A stretch of DNA of 64,000 nucleotides from Microcoleus vaginatus HSN003 (GCF_022701255.1 NZ_CP031705.1:2059501-2123500), one strand, 5' to 3'. Positions 8,622 through 18,739 are shown, counted from the stretch's first letter. Made by a program: numbers and translations. The notes: generated from the sequence alone by a model not told the origin.

Positions 8622-9448
8622 TTATTTTAAACGCCAGGGATTGTTAAGGTGATTTGGGAGAAATATTTTCGCAGTGCGATCGAATATTCTAGTAAAGAGC
8701 GATCGCGTCACGTTCTTCGCGTACTGAGGGCGGTAAGGATAAGTGCAGTGCATTACTTTAATCGGTTTGTCGATCGTATAACTGGCTTTCCACTGGTCTA
8801 AGTAGTTGTACACAGGGGACAATGTTTTCATTTTTGGTTTTACCGCTTCGATCCCAGCAGCCAAAGCACCTTGATCTCTCAACATTAGCAGGTTTTGATT
8901 AGTAATTACTATCTCGAAATATTTCTTAAAATTTTGGAAAAAGTCTTGATTTTTACTGCTTCTTTTAAAAGCGATAAATCCGGTATTGTAGTGAATACTA
9001 TTTTCGCCCAAAGGTAATCCTACAGATTGCAAAGTTGACAGAATATCTCCCTCAACTCTTAATAAATGATCAGCTTTAGCGATTGCAGGTGTAGATATTC
9101 AGTCACCAGGAAATCCACTTCATCAAGATAGTCAAAAAACTCATCTATTGGCGACAACAAACAAATATCGCAGTCCCTGTAAATAGTCTTCTCAAAAGGA
9201 GAGCGGTCATCCAAAGCCAGCTTAGCTTGCCGCGAGGCCAAAACAGGATTTTGTCAGGCGGTGCGGGCTGCAATTTCACATTTCCAAAGACCCGAAGTAA
9301 AGGATATAAAATCCGAGGAAATCTATCTATTAAATACAACAATGGGTTCGGAATGAAACTTCCTGACTGAAGCCACAAAAGGCACGCACTCTTGAAAAGA
9401 GTAAAGACCGGTTAAAATAGTGATAAATCCTTTGGTTTCTAATTTCAA
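8622..9448 (-). pseudogene. frameshifted glycosyltransferase-like gene
   Basis: Three fragments in different frames together make one GT-like protein of about 270 residues. The N-terminal piece reads GFITILTGLYSFQECVPFVA and stops in frame near 9330. The middle piece, containing FEKTIYRDCDICLLSPIDEFF, continues in another frame. The C-terminal piece (8622-9032) contains NSIHYNTGFIAFKR and YNYLDQW. DCD in the middle piece is the likely metal motif. At least two frame disruptions and one stop are needed to join them, so the gene is inactive unless there are sequencing errors. It belongs to the glycan cluster between galE and a GT4 gene. Confidence 0.75.
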
Positions 9449-9493
9449 TTGTCTCTCTAACTCGCAGTAAGTGGCTCCATATAAGAGTTAAAT

Positions 9494-9548
9494 ATAAAAG
9501 ATAGAATGCAGAATTAAATAAAATTTAAATTCTGCCTTCTATCTTTAT
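9494..9548. terminator. bidirectional hairpin between galE and the GT pseudogene
   Basis: Arms AAAGATAGAATGCAGAATT and AATTCTGCCTTCTATCTTT form a long stem of about 19 bp with a short AT-rich loop. It sits immediately downstream of galE, suggesting galE transcription may end here. Confidence 0.6.
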
Positions 9549-9556
9549 AGTTCGGC

Positions 9557-10555
9557 CTAGGAGTGGCGTTTTTGGTGCCACTGCCAAGCATGGGAGATAA
9601 TGTTCTTAATGTCGGGATATTCTGGAGACCAACCCAAGGTTTTGATGGCTTTCGCGCTGCTGCCAACCAAAGAAGGCGGGTCTCCCGCACGCCGATCGCA
9701 CTCAACAGCCTTAATCTCTTTTCCCGTCACTTGGCGAGCCGTTTCTATCACCTCTTTCACAGAAAACCCGCCGCCGTTGCCCAAATTAAAGAAATCAGAT
9801 TTGCCACCATTGAGCAAATATTCTAATCCCAAAATGTGAGCCGAAGCCAAATCGTTAACATGAATGTAATCCCGAATGCAAGTACCGTCAGGAGTATCGT
9901 AATCCGTGCCAAAAATCGCGATCGAATCTCGTTTCCCCATAGCAGCGAACAACACCAGCGGAATCAAGTGAGTTTCGGGATTGTGATCCTCTCCTAACAA
10001 CCCGTTAGGGTCAGCCCCAGCCGCGTTAAAATAGCGGAAACAAACAGACTTAAAATTGTACGCAGCGTCAAAATCCGACAAAATCCGTTCTACCATTAAC
10101 TTAGTAGCACCGTAGGGATTGATCGGGTTTTGTGGGTGGTCTTCTGTGAGCGGGATTTTCTGCGGTACGCCGTAAGTCGCGCAAGTAGAAGAAAACACCA
10201 ATTTATTCACCCCAGCACCAATCATTGCTTCCAAAAGGGTAATAGTACCGATGACATTGTTGCGGTAATATTTAGCTGGGTCGGTAACAGATTCGCCCAC
10301 GTAAGCGTATGCAGAAAAGTGCATTACCGCAGCAATATTGTGCTTAGCGAACAGGTTGTCGAGAAGAGTGCGATCGCTCGTATCGCCAACTACCAACTCC
10401 ACCTGCAAAGCCCGATCTACTACATCTCTGTGACCGTAAACTAAGTTATCCAAAATCACCACACCGTAACCGGCGTTTTTCAGCGCTAATACCGCATGAG
10501 AGCCAATATATCCAGCTCCGCCCGTCACCAAAATAGTTTGTTTTTCTGCACTCAT
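9557..10555 (-). CDS. galE: UDP-glucose 4-epimerase
   Basis: A 332-residue short-chain dehydrogenase fold enzyme interconverting UDP-glucose and UDP-galactose. It has the NAD-binding motif TGGAGYIGSH, the STCATYG catalytic Ser/Thr region, and the YxxxK pair in NPYGATKLMVE. The C-terminal NLGNGGGFSVKEVIE and RRAGDPPSLVGS are typical of GalE. I chose the ATG at 10555 because MSAEKQTILVTGG places the Rossmann strand at the N-terminus and AGAAGAA lies just upstream; a longer reading from 10618 adds 21 unconvincing residues. It supplies nucleotide sugar for the downstream cluster. Confidence 0.95.
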   Translation of the reverse strand: MSAEKQTILVTGGAGYIGSHAVLALKNAGYGVVILDNLVYGHRDVVDRALQVELVVGDTSDRTLLDNLFAKHNIAAVMHFSAYAYVGESVTDPAKYYRNNVIGTITLLEAMIGAGVNKLVFSSTCATYGVPQKIPLTEDHPQNPINPYGATKLMVERILSDFDAAYNFKSVCFRYFNAAGADPNGLLGEDHNPETHLIPLVLFAAMGKRDSIAIFGTDYDTPDGTCIRDYIHVNDLASAHILGLEYLLNGGKSDFFNLGNGGGFSVKEVIETARQVTGKEIKAVECDRRAGDPPSLVGSSAKAIKTLGWSPEYPDIKNIISHAWQWHQKRHS

Positions 10556-10756
10556 TTTCTTCTGCCTGTTTTTGTAGCTGGGATTGCCAAGAGCCTTGTT
10601 AATTTGAGACTTCCACATCTGACGCTTTCACACTCCGCCTCAGCCGGGGAATTAAAGCGAAATATATAGGCTTTGCTGTGCGGGACGGGACGATCGCACT
10701 CCTAAAAAAACGCTTTTTACACTCCAGATAGATGCTGATTGTGCAAGTCTTTCTGT

Positions 10757-10960
10757 TCAATCGAGAAACTTGAGGCGACCAATTTGGATATAATCAAATA
10801 TCCGATTGATTTGATGTCGATCCTCTTCTGAAATTTTATCATCTGACAGGATAGCCGAAGTCAAAACTAAGTGTTCCCGGCGAGTGATCTTACCAGACGC
10901 TACAATCCGATCGACTTTTTGAGAAATTGTTAAGTTCGATTTGTTGTGAGATGTTCGCAT
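10757..10960 (-). CDS. small conserved cyanobacterial protein, unknown function
   Basis: A 67-residue basic protein. The central segment ITRREHLVLTSAILSDDKISEEDRHQINRIFDYIQIGRLKFLD resembles a small helical protein that recurs in filamentous cyanobacteria, usually annotated as hypothetical. It has no signal peptide or membrane segment. It is transcribed away from gloB; the 228 bp between them contain no other gene. No function is known to me. Confidence 0.6.
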   Translation of the reverse strand: MRTSHNKSNLTISQKVDRIVASGKITRREHLVLTSAILSDDKISEEDRHQINRIFDYIQIGRLKFLD

Positions 10961-11188
10961 TTATTCTTCGATCGCTTGTATGCTAAAATAATTAAAGCCG
11001 ATTGCACTTATTGACCCAAAAATGGTGCGTACCCGACCGTAAATCACTTTGCTCAACAGCATAAATAACGTATCAGAGTTTTACTTCCCAAGATAGATAC
11101 GCGGACTTAATAAATCTGCAATCAGCCTTCGGATAGCGTTCAGAACTAATTTAATTATATAATATTTTTCCTAGAGAGGCACTTTTTT

Positions 11189-11962
11189 ATGCAGGTTTAT
11201 CGACTTCCCGTACTGTCAGACAATTACATTTTCTTGCTGCACGACCCCGATCGCCACACAGCAGCCGTCGTCGATCCAGCACGATCGCAGCCAGTATTAG
11301 AGCAACTGCAAGCACTCGGAGCCGAATTAACAACAATTTTCAATACGCACCACCACAGCGACCACGTAGGCGGCAATCAGGAACTGATCGATCGCTTTCC
11401 CCAAATTAAAGTTTACGGCGGCGCAGAAGACCGAGGCAGAATTCCCGGACAGCAAGTGTTTTTACAAGCGGGCGATCGAGTTTCTTTCGCCAACAGAACC
11501 GCCGAAATCTTCTTCGTACCCGGCCACACAAAAGCTCACATCGCCTACTATTTCCCCCCCACCAACCCAGGGGAAACCGGCGAATTGTTCTGCGGCGACA
11601 CTTTATTTGCTGGAGGCTGCGGCAGACTATTTGAAGGCACTCCAACTCAAATGGTAGCCTCTCTGGGACAACTGCGAAACTTGCCCGACAATACCAGAGT
11701 TTGGTGCGCCCACGAATACACGCTGAACAACCTGCAATTTGCCTTGAGTGTAGATGGCGACAATCCCGATTTACAGCAGCGCTTCGCCGAAGTCAAGGAA
11801 GCGCGGAGTCGATCGCAACCTACAATACCATCATCGATCGGCCTCGAAAAAAGCACAAACCCATTTTTGCGCTGGGATTTTCCCAACCTCCAATCAGCAG
11901 CCAACACCCGCGATCCAGTGCAAACCTTCGCTCGATTGCGTGGCATGAAAGACCAATTTTGA
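11189..11962 (+). CDS. gloB: hydroxyacylglutathione hydrolase (glyoxalase II)
   Basis: A 257-residue metallo-beta-lactamase fold hydrolase that splits S-lactoylglutathione to lactate and glutathione in methylglyoxal detoxification. The metal site [10 protein letters not shown] (HxHxDH) is intact, followed by [30 protein letters not shown] and CAHEYTLNN, the remaining ligands. The C-terminal helical domain ends NPFLRWD...FARLRGMKD, as in gloB proteins. The ATG is preceded by AGAGAGG. Cytoplasmic. Confidence 0.95.
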   Translation: MQVYRLPVLSDNYIFLLHDPDRHTAAVVDPARSQPVLEQLQALGAELTTIFNTHHHSDHVGGNQELIDRFPQIKVYGGAEDRGRIPGQQVFLQAGDRVSFANRTAEIFFVPGHTKAHIAYYFPPTNPGETGELFCGDTLFAGGCGRLFEGTPTQMVASLGQLRNLPDNTRVWCAHEYTLNNLQFALSVDGDNPDLQQRFAEVKEARSRSQPTIPSSIGLEKSTNPFLRWDFPNLQSAANTRDPVQTFARLRGMKDQF

Positions 11963-11964
11963 CC

Positions 11965-12804
11965 TTAAAGTTTTTGTTTTTTCAGATAACTCCTAAACTT
12001 GAGTATCGGTTCGCTCAACCACCTGTCAAGTGTTTTGTATTTGATCGTAAAGCTCGACAGTCCCTTAAAGTTATTTGGAATTTGTTCCAGTTCGTCCTTA
12101 AACGGTGTTTGAGACAACATATCGAGCCATAATTGATTGGGGGCAGTGCTTTCCCACGGTTTCGGTCTTGATATAAAGTGCATCACTTTACTTGACATAT
12201 CATCAGTCTTGTAGTTATTCCATATTTGATCTAATTGCTTCCACCTTCCCACTAAAACTGAATTTAAAGCACCTTGATCGCGATCGCCCCAAACGTGGGT
12301 TCTAGCGTTTTGGAGCAACTTTTCCGACAGTTGCTCTTCCTCCCAAAGCTTCATGTTGTAAACTAAAACACCACTATTGAAATAAGGGCTTAGATCTTGA
12401 TAATTGTTGGGATTTCCCCAGGCGTTGGGTGCGGCTGCTATCGGCAGAGTTGGAAAATCTAGGTTCCACAGCGGCTCTAAGCTGCCCAGAACGATCGTGT
12501 CGCTGTCGAGCCAAATCAGCCTTTCTGTTTCCTTGGTATATTTTCGCGGCTCTAATTTAACGTAAGGAAGTTTAGAACCTGATATCGAAAGAAGTTGGTC
12601 GTAATTAGATTGCAATTCTTGCCATTCAATCTGGTATTTGCAGCAATTCTGTAACTGTTCCTTTTGCGGTGAATATATCCTGGTAGATACAACGGTAATT
12701 TTGACCTGCTCCTCCCCAGATTGTCTAACATTGAGATCTACAGACTTGAGAAGTGCTGCTAACCCTAGAATATAGGTGCGATCGGCGGCTGTGAATATGT
12801 GCAT
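11965..12804 (-). CDS. GT8-like glycosyltransferase
   Basis: A 279-residue GT-A fold protein starting MHIFTAADRTYILGLAALLKS, with a DSD metal motif in LIWLDSDTIVLGSLEPLW and FNSGVLVYNM further on, typical of GT8-type enzymes. I chose the ATG at 12804 because it places the first strand at the N-terminus; the 34 residues upstream read through non-coding DNA. It is convergent with gloB, 2 bp apart, and belongs functionally with the glycan genes at the left end though separated from them. Substrate unknown. Confidence 0.78.
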   Translation of the reverse strand: MHIFTAADRTYILGLAALLKSVDLNVRQSGEEQVKITVVSTRIYSPQKEQLQNCCKYQIEWQELQSNYDQLLSISGSKLPYVKLEPRKYTKETERLIWLDSDTIVLGSLEPLWNLDFPTLPIAAAPNAWGNPNNYQDLSPYFNSGVLVYNMKLWEEEQLSEKLLQNARTHVWGDRDQGALNSVLVGRWKQLDQIWNNYKTDDMSSKVMHFISRPKPWESTAPNQLWLDMLSQTPFKDELEQIPNNFKGLSSFTIKYKTLDRWLSEPILKFRSYLKKQKL

Positions 12805-13564
12805 AGGATTAAGTTTGTGAGATGAATGGCAAACGTGACACAAACGTTGGGACTGGAGGAAGCAGGCGACCCTGTATTGAGGTAAATGCGATCGGGAGCA
12901 TCTCAATGAAAGCAGCCAAGCCCAAAATTGGAGTTAGGAGTCAGGAGTCAGGAGCCAGGAGAAAAGAGGAAGAAGGAAGAAGGAAGGAGCCAGAAGAAGT
13001 GTTTTTACAAATATGAGATGCTCCCAATGCGATCGCCCATTTACCGTTGAGACGAACAAAATCTTGCCTAAATTTCCGGCTAGATTTACACAAAGAAACC
13101 GGGTTTCTAAGTAGGTAGGCGCAAATAAAGTTTACAATGTAACAGAATGTAAGGCGGGCATAACAAGAGTGATTGCTTCGTTTCATTCGCTCCCAGAGAG
13201 ACCTTATGTATTTTCAAGCTTCCTCCACTTATTTATCTGTGCACAAGTGCCATCTGTTCGCGCCCGAAAACCAGCAACAGCCATTGGTAATATGCAGTCA
13301 CGCGAAAAATAATGAGACGGACTAACCTGGCACTTGAAACAGCCAGAAAATTACCCGTCGCTTGTGCTGAATCCCGCAACTGGTTCAGACGTGGGACTCT
13401 ACGATAAAATAAATTGTCTAGATATCGATATTACCGCAGAACGATCGACATCCCTCTTAGGTTTGAAGTGTCACCCTGCTCAAATCAAAAGTTCCTCTGG
13501 TTGTTTCCCTATTATTTATCGCGATTGGCTTGGCCAAAAGTAAAATGAGCGTTGTTAGAAACCG
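12805..13564. other. 760-bp intergenic region
   Basis: Besides the MITE-like element, this gap contains an AGAAACCGGGTTTCT palindrome at 13094-13108, a dispersed repeat also seen at 22525-22557. A 69-residue reading frame at 13334-13543 has no recognisable content. The promoter of the large kinase gene should lie here but I see no clear motif. Confidence 0.6.
12885..13034. mobile_element. MITE-like element with 12-bp TIRs and 9-bp target duplication
   Basis: A 132-bp element at 12894-13025 has perfect 12-bp terminal inverted repeats, GGGAGCATCTCA and TGAGATGCTCCC. It is flanked directly by the 9-bp repeat AATGCGATC (12885-12893 and 13026-13034), a textbook target-site duplication. The interior has GGAGTCA-type and GAAGGAA-type heptad repeats and no coding capacity. 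Single ends of the same type occur near 19478 and 30562. Confidence 0.85.
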
Positions 13565-16500
13565 ATGCAAAACCCACGCAATACTGAACCCGAACCAAAA
13601 ATCGACCCCTCTGTTTCAACGGATTCTAACAAAGTGTTCTACCCAGCCGCGCCTTTGCCAACCGATGTAGGGATGCTTCTGCAATTGGCAGACGGTAGCA
13701 TTCAGGGCTGCAATTATCACGCCCAGGATCTGTTGGGGATGACAGCAGAACAGATGCACGGCTGCTCTTCAATAAATAGTCTGCGGCATACTGTGCGTGA
13801 AGATGGCTCGGATTTTCCCGGCGAGACGCATCCGGCGATGGTGGCGCTGCGAACCGGGCAACCATGCTCAAATGTGATCATGGGCTTTTATCGGCCACAG
13901 GGAGAATTGATTTGGTTGACGCTCAATTCTCAACCTTTATTTCAGAGAGATCGATCGACTCCCTATGCGGTAGTAACAACCTTCACGGAAGTCGCTCAAC
14001 CTCAGCCCAAACCAGTCACTCACGCGCCCGCCCAACAACTCTCAGACACCCTCGAAAGTATTTCGGACGGGTTCTTTGCTTTGGATAGAGACTGGCGATT
14101 TACCTACCTCAATTTGCAAGCGGCGCGGTGGCTGAACCGGCTGCCGGAAGAGGTGATTGGCAACAGTCTTTGGGAAGAGTTTCCCGAATCTGTGGGCACT
14201 TTGTTCGAGCAGGAATATCGCCACGCCGCCACCTTCCAAGTTACGGTGAGTTTTGAATCTTTTTATCCGCCGCTCAATGCTTGGTATGCGGTACGAGCTT
14301 ATCCGATCGCATCGGGACTTGCCGTTTATTTTCAAGATGTCACCGAGCAGAAGGCGGCGAGGGCTGCTTTTATTCAACAAGCGCAAACGGCGCAGCAACA
14401 ACTAGCAGAAATCGAGGCGATTTATGCTAGTGCGCCGATCGGACTTTGCTTCCTTGATACTGAGTTGCGGTTTGTCCGCCTTAACGATCGCCTAGCAGAA
14501 ATCAACCGAGTTCCAGCCGCCGCCCACATCGGCAAAACATTGCGCGAAATTTTGCCAGAAATGGCAGATGATTTAGAGCCGATTTACCGACAAGTTATTG
14601 AAACTAAAATTCCCCTCAAACAGCTCGAAGTTCGCAGGACGAACTCCGCACAGCCCGGAGGAGAACAGGATTGGCTGTTGAGTCTCTATCCGCTGAGGGC
14701 CGAGGACGATCGCGTTTTGGGCGTGAATGTGACGGTGCATGAAATTACCGAACGCAAAGCTACCCAAAAAGAAATTCAACGGCTCAACCAAGAACTAGAG
14801 CGACGAATTAATGAACTGGAATCGATACTTGATGCTGTACCCGTTGGCATTACGATCGCCGACGACCCACAGTGTCAAGTAATTCGCGCTAACCGGTTTG
14901 CTCTGTCGATGTTGCAAGTGCCGGCCGATACCAATGTTTCTGGAACAGGAGAGCAAGCGGCAGTCCTTCCATTTAGACGACTCCGCAACGGACAGGAAAT
15001 TCCGGGAGAACAACTCCCCATGCAACGGGCCGTGGCTTCCGGCGTCCAAGTGCGAGATGTAGAAATTAAAATGGTGCGCGAGGATGGGGCGACCTTTGAT
15101 TGGTTGGTGAATGCGGTACCGTTATTTGACGAACAGGGCGCAGTTCGCGGCTGTGTGGCGGCGTTTATGGATATTAGCGATCGCAAGCAAGCTCTTGCTG
15201 CTTTGCACCGCTCTGAGGAACGCTATCGCACTTTATTTGAGTGCCTAGACGAAGGCTTTTGCGTCATCGAAATGCTGTTTGACGCCAACGAAAAGCCGAT
15301 CGATTACCGCTTTTTAGAAGTCAATCCGGCCTTTTTGAAACAAACCGGACTCGAACAACCTACAGGTAAAACGGCGCGACAGCTCCTTCCAAAGCACGAA
15401 AATTATTGGTTTGAGGTGTACGGCAAAGTCGCGCTCACGGGGGAACCCTTGCGCTTTGAGCATGGCTCGGAAGCCATGAACCGCTGGTTTGAGGTTTCGG
15501 CGTTCCGCACTCCTGAGCCGCACAGCCGCAAAGTCGCCGTACTTTTCAAAGACATCAGTGAGCGTAAACAATCAGAGAATCGGCTGCGGCAACAGGAAGA
15601 ACAACTGCGGCTGTTCGTCAAACATTCGCCTGCGGGGGTGGCGATGTTTGACCGCCAGATGCGGTATATGCTGGTGAGCGACCGCTGGCTGTCAAGTTAC
15701 GGGATCGGCACTCAAAACATTGTAGGCCGATCGCACTACGACATCTTTCCCAATTTGCCCGATCGTTTGAAACAAATCCACCAGCGCTGTCTGGCGGGAT
15801 CAGTCGAAATCTGCCAAGAAGATCAGTTTCCCCGCCCTGATGGGTTGATCGACTGGGTGCGCTGGGAAATTCATCCTTGGCGAACCAACACCAATGAGAT
15901 TGGCGGCATCATGATTTTTTGCGAAATCATCACCGAGCGCAAAAACGCTGAACTCGCGGTGCAAGCGGCCTCCCAACAAGTCAGCAATATTCTAGAAAGT
16001 ATTACCGATGCCTTTATGGCGATCGATTCACAATGGCGCTATACCTACGTTAATGCCACTGCTGAAAAACTGCTTTCTCGATCGAGAAACGACTTGTTAG
16101 GTCGATCGATTTGGGAGCTATTCCCCGCCGAGGGAGAATCGAATTCGATGGTATATCAAGAATTTCATCGAGTTGTTAACGAGCAAGTTTCTGCCAAGTT
16201 TGAAGAGTTTTCGCCTGCACTCCAAAGGTATATAGAAGTGAGCGCCTATCCAGCGGCCGAAGGACTTACGGTTTATTGGAGCGATATTAGCGATCGCAAA
16301 CGCACGGAAGAAGAACTGCGCCAAAAGAATGCGATTTTGAACGTGATTAACGAGTCAGCACCCACGCCAATTTTTGTCAAAAATCGAGAAGGACAGATTA
16401 TTTATGCAAATCCAGCCACGCTGGAAATAATGGGCAAATCTGCTTCTGAAGTAATTGGTGGTCGCGATCGCGATTTATACCCAGTAGCAGAACTTGCAGC

Positions 16501-18670
16501 CAGAGTCACGGAAAACGATCGGCGCATTATGGAATCTGGACAAACAGAAGTCCTCGAAGAATCTCACGATGGCATTCGGACATTTCTGGTAATGAAAGCT
16601 CCCTACCGCAATCAGGCGGGAGAAGTCATCGGCCTGATTGGCATCTCCAGCGACATCACAAATCGCAAACAAGCAGAAGTCGCCATGCAAGAACAAACTA
16701 AGTTATTGCAAGTAATTATTGACAGCATTGGTGATGGTTTGATTTTGGCCAACCAACAAGGGGAGTTGGTGTTGTTTAACCGAGCCGCCCTGGGGATATT
16801 CGGTCAGCTATCCAATGAAAAATCCCATGAGGAATGGTCGAGCACCTACGGGCTATTTATGACTGACAAAAAAACCCTCTTTCCCGACGCTGAACTACCT
16901 CTAGCCAGAGCAATCAAAGGTGAATATGTCAATGATGTAGAGGTATTTGTGCGCCGCGAAGATTCCGAAGGTCGCTGGATCAGTATCAGTGGTTATCCGG
17001 TAGTTGATACTAGCAGCAAAATCAAAGGCGGAGTGATTGTCTGTCGGGATATCACAGAACGCAAACAAGCAGAAGCAGCGCTGCAAGAAAGCGAAGAACG
17101 ATTTCGCACTATGGCTAACAACGCTCCTTTTATGGTATGGGTAACCGACTCCACAGGCTATTGCACTTTCTTGAGCGAAAGCTGGTATGAATTCACAGGT
17201 CAAACTGAGGAAACAGGTTTGGGATTGGGTTGGGTAAACGCGGCGCATCCAGAAGACCGAGAACAGGCCAAAAATGCGTTCTTGACCGCCAACGAACGCC
17301 AGGAACCGTACCGCGTAGAATTTCGCCTCCGGCGCAAGGATGGCGGATATTCTTGGGCGCTCGATGTGGCTGCTCCCAGATTTTCCGAAAGCGGACAATT
17401 TGAGGGTTATATCGGCTCTGTAATCGACATTACAGAGCGCAAACAAGTGGAAACCGAGCGCGATATGGTTCTGCAATTAGAACAAACTGCCCGCGCGGAA
17501 GCCGAGCGAGCTAACCGCATTAAAGACGAGTTTCTGGCGGTGCTTTCTCACGAGTTGCGATCGCCCTTAAATCCGATTTTAGGCTGGTCGCAACTGCTCG
17601 TCGGCGGCAAGCTGAAGCCGACTCAAACTGCCAAGGCCTTTGAGACGATTGAGCGCAACGCCAGACTGCAATCTCAATTAATCGAAGACTTGCTTGACGT
17701 GTCTCGGATTCTGCAAGGGAAACTCAGATTGAATGTTGCTCCGGTGAATCTGGCAACCATTATTCCGTCTGCTGTGGAAACAGTGCAATTAGCAGCCGAA
17801 GCCAAAAAAATTCATATCCAAACAATTTTAAATCGCGATGTCGGGCAAGTAGTCGGTGATACAAGTCGCTTGCAACAAATTGTGTGGAATTTGTTATCAA
17901 ATGCGGTGAAATTCACGCCCGTCGGCGGTCGAGTAGAAGTTAGATTAGGGCAAATCGCACACCAAGCTCAAATTCAAGTCACGGACACGGGTAAAGGTAT
18001 TCTTCCCGATTTTTTGCCTTATGTTTTTGACCATTTCCGACAAGAAGATGGGGCTACAACGCGCAAATTTGGTGGCTTGGGATTGGGATTGGCGATCGTC
18101 CGCCAACTGATCGAACTTCACGGCGGAACGGTGTTTGCAGAAAGTGCCGGAGAAGGTCAAGGAGCGACGTTTACGGTGAGATTACCGCTATTAAATGATG
18201 ATTCTAGTAGGCAGGATGAGGAAGAACGTCATGGGGCTGCTCCTCCCGATCTCTCATCCTGGCCGCTAGCTGGATTGAGAATTTTGGTGGTAGATGATGA
18301 ACTCGACTCGCGAGATTTTGTCGCTTTTGTGCTTGAGGAAGCGGGTGCAGAGGTGATTTCCCTATCATCTGCTGCTGAGGCGCTAGAGTCGATCGAACAA
18401 ACTGCACCGGATTTGCTCGTCAGCGACATTGGAATGCCGCATATGGACGGATATATGTTGATAAATCGCATCCGCACTCAGCTTGCGCCTGAGTATCAGC
18501 AGTTGTTGGCGATCGCCTTAACGGCCTATGCTGGAGAAGGGAACCAGCGCCAAGTTTTGCAAGCCGGATTTGACAAACACTTAGCCAAGCCGATCGATCC
18601 GACCCAGTTAGTTGCTACTGTAGCGCGATCGATCTTTGAGAGCGATCGAGCGCGACGCTTTGGTAGGTAA
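13565..18670 (+). CDS. multi-PAS hybrid sensor histidine kinase
   Basis: A 1701-residue soluble hybrid kinase. About ten PAS/PAC units run from residue 30 to 1295, most ending in a (D/E)I(T/S)(E/D)RK linker (for example near 265, 400, 540, 670, 795, 905, 1040, 1170, 1295). A coiled linker leads to the HisKA H-box LSHELRSPLN with phospho-acceptor His1329, then an HATPase with NLLSNAVKFTP, DTGKGI and GGLGLGLAIV. A receiver domain begins ILVVDDE near 1572, with Asp1621 in LLVSDIGMPHMDG and K in HLAKP. No membrane segment, so ligands are probably cytoplasmic. No cognate regulator gene is adjacent. Confidence 0.93.
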   Translation: MQNPRNTEPEPKIDPSVSTDSNKVFYPAAPLPTDVGMLLQLADGSIQGCNYHAQDLLGMTAEQMHGCSSINSLRHTVREDGSDFPGETHPAMVALRTGQPCSNVIMGFYRPQGELIWLTLNSQPLFQRDRSTPYAVVTTFTEVAQPQPKPVTHAPAQQLSDTLESISDGFFALDRDWRFTYLNLQAARWLNRLPEEVIGNSLWEEFPESVGTLFEQEYRHAATFQVTVSFESFYPPLNAWYAVRAYPIASGLAVYFQDVTEQKAARAAFIQQAQTAQQQLAEIEAIYASAPIGLCFLDTELRFVRLNDRLAEINRVPAAAHIGKTLREILPEMADDLEPIYRQVIETKIPLKQLEVRRTNSAQPGGEQDWLLSLYPLRAEDDRVLGVNVTVHEITERKATQKEIQRLNQELERRINELESILDAVPVGITIADDPQCQVIRANRFALSMLQVPADTNVSGTGEQAAVLPFRRLRNGQEIPGEQLPMQRAVASGVQVRDVEIKMVREDGATFDWLVNAVPLFDEQGAVRGCVAAFMDISDRKQALAALHRSEERYRTLFECLDEGFCVIEMLFDANEKPIDYRFLEVNPAFLKQTGLEQPTGKTARQLLPKHENYWFEVYGKVALTGEPLRFEHGSEAMNRWFEVSAFRTPEPHSRKVAVLFKDISERKQSENRLRQQEEQLRLFVKHSPAGVAMFDRQMRYMLVSDRWLSSYGIGTQNIVGRSHYDIFPNLPDRLKQIHQRCLAGSVEICQEDQFPRPDGLIDWVRWEIHPWRTNTNEIGGIMIFCEIITERKNAELAVQAASQQVSNILESITDAFMAIDSQWRYTYVNATAEKLLSRSRNDLLGRSIWELFPAEGESNSMVYQEFHRVVNEQVSAKFEEFSPALQRYIEVSAYPAAEGLTVYWSDISDRKRTEEELRQKNAILNVINESAPTPIFVKNREGQIIYANPATLEIMGKSASEVIGGRDRDLYPVAELAARVTENDRRIMESGQTEVLEESHDGIRTFLVMKAPYRNQAGEVIGLIGISSDITNRKQAEVAMQEQTKLLQVIIDSIGDGLILANQQGELVLFNRAALGIFGQLSNEKSHEEWSSTYGLFMTDKKTLFPDAELPLARAIKGEYVNDVEVFVRREDSEGRWISISGYPVVDTSSKIKGGVIVCRDITERKQAEAALQESEERFRTMANNAPFMVWVTDSTGYCTFLSESWYEFTGQTEETGLGLGWVNAAHPEDREQAKNAFLTANERQEPYRVEFRLRRKDGGYSWALDVAAPRFSESGQFEGYIGSVIDITERKQVETERDMVLQLEQTARAEAERANRIKDEFLAVLSHELRSPLNPILGWSQLLVGGKLKPTQTAKAFETIERNARLQSQLIEDLLDVSRILQGKLRLNVAPVNLATIIPSAVETVQLAAEAKKIHIQTILNRDVGQVVGDTSRLQQIVWNLLSNAVKFTPVGGRVEVRLGQIAHQAQIQVTDTGKGILPDFLPYVFDHFRQEDGATTRKFGGLGLGLAIVRQLIELHGGTVFAESAGEGQGATFTVRLPLLNDDSSRQDEEERHGAAPPDLSSWPLAGLRILVVDDELDSRDFVAFVLEEAGAEVISLSSAAEALESIEQTAPDLLVSDIGMPHMDGYMLINRIRTQLAPEYQQLLAIALTAYAGEGNQRQVLQAGFDKHLAKPIDPTQLVATVARSIFESDRARRFGR

Positions 18671-18739
18671 GCTTCAAGAGCAGCACCTCCCCGTTTGGCG
18701 CACTTTCCCACGGAATTTGCCAGCTAAAAGATATTATGC

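Noticed and set aside
11701-12132. 143-residue plus-strand frame across the gloB end
   Set aside because: Frame shadow of gloB running into the convergent glycosyltransferase gene.
13334-13543. 69-residue reading frame upstream of the large kinase
   Set aside because: No recognisable domain, no ribosome site and a composition like intergenic DNA.
16901-17476. 191-residue minus-strand frame inside the large kinase gene
   Set aside because: Antisense to PAS-domain coding sequence; no domain of its own.
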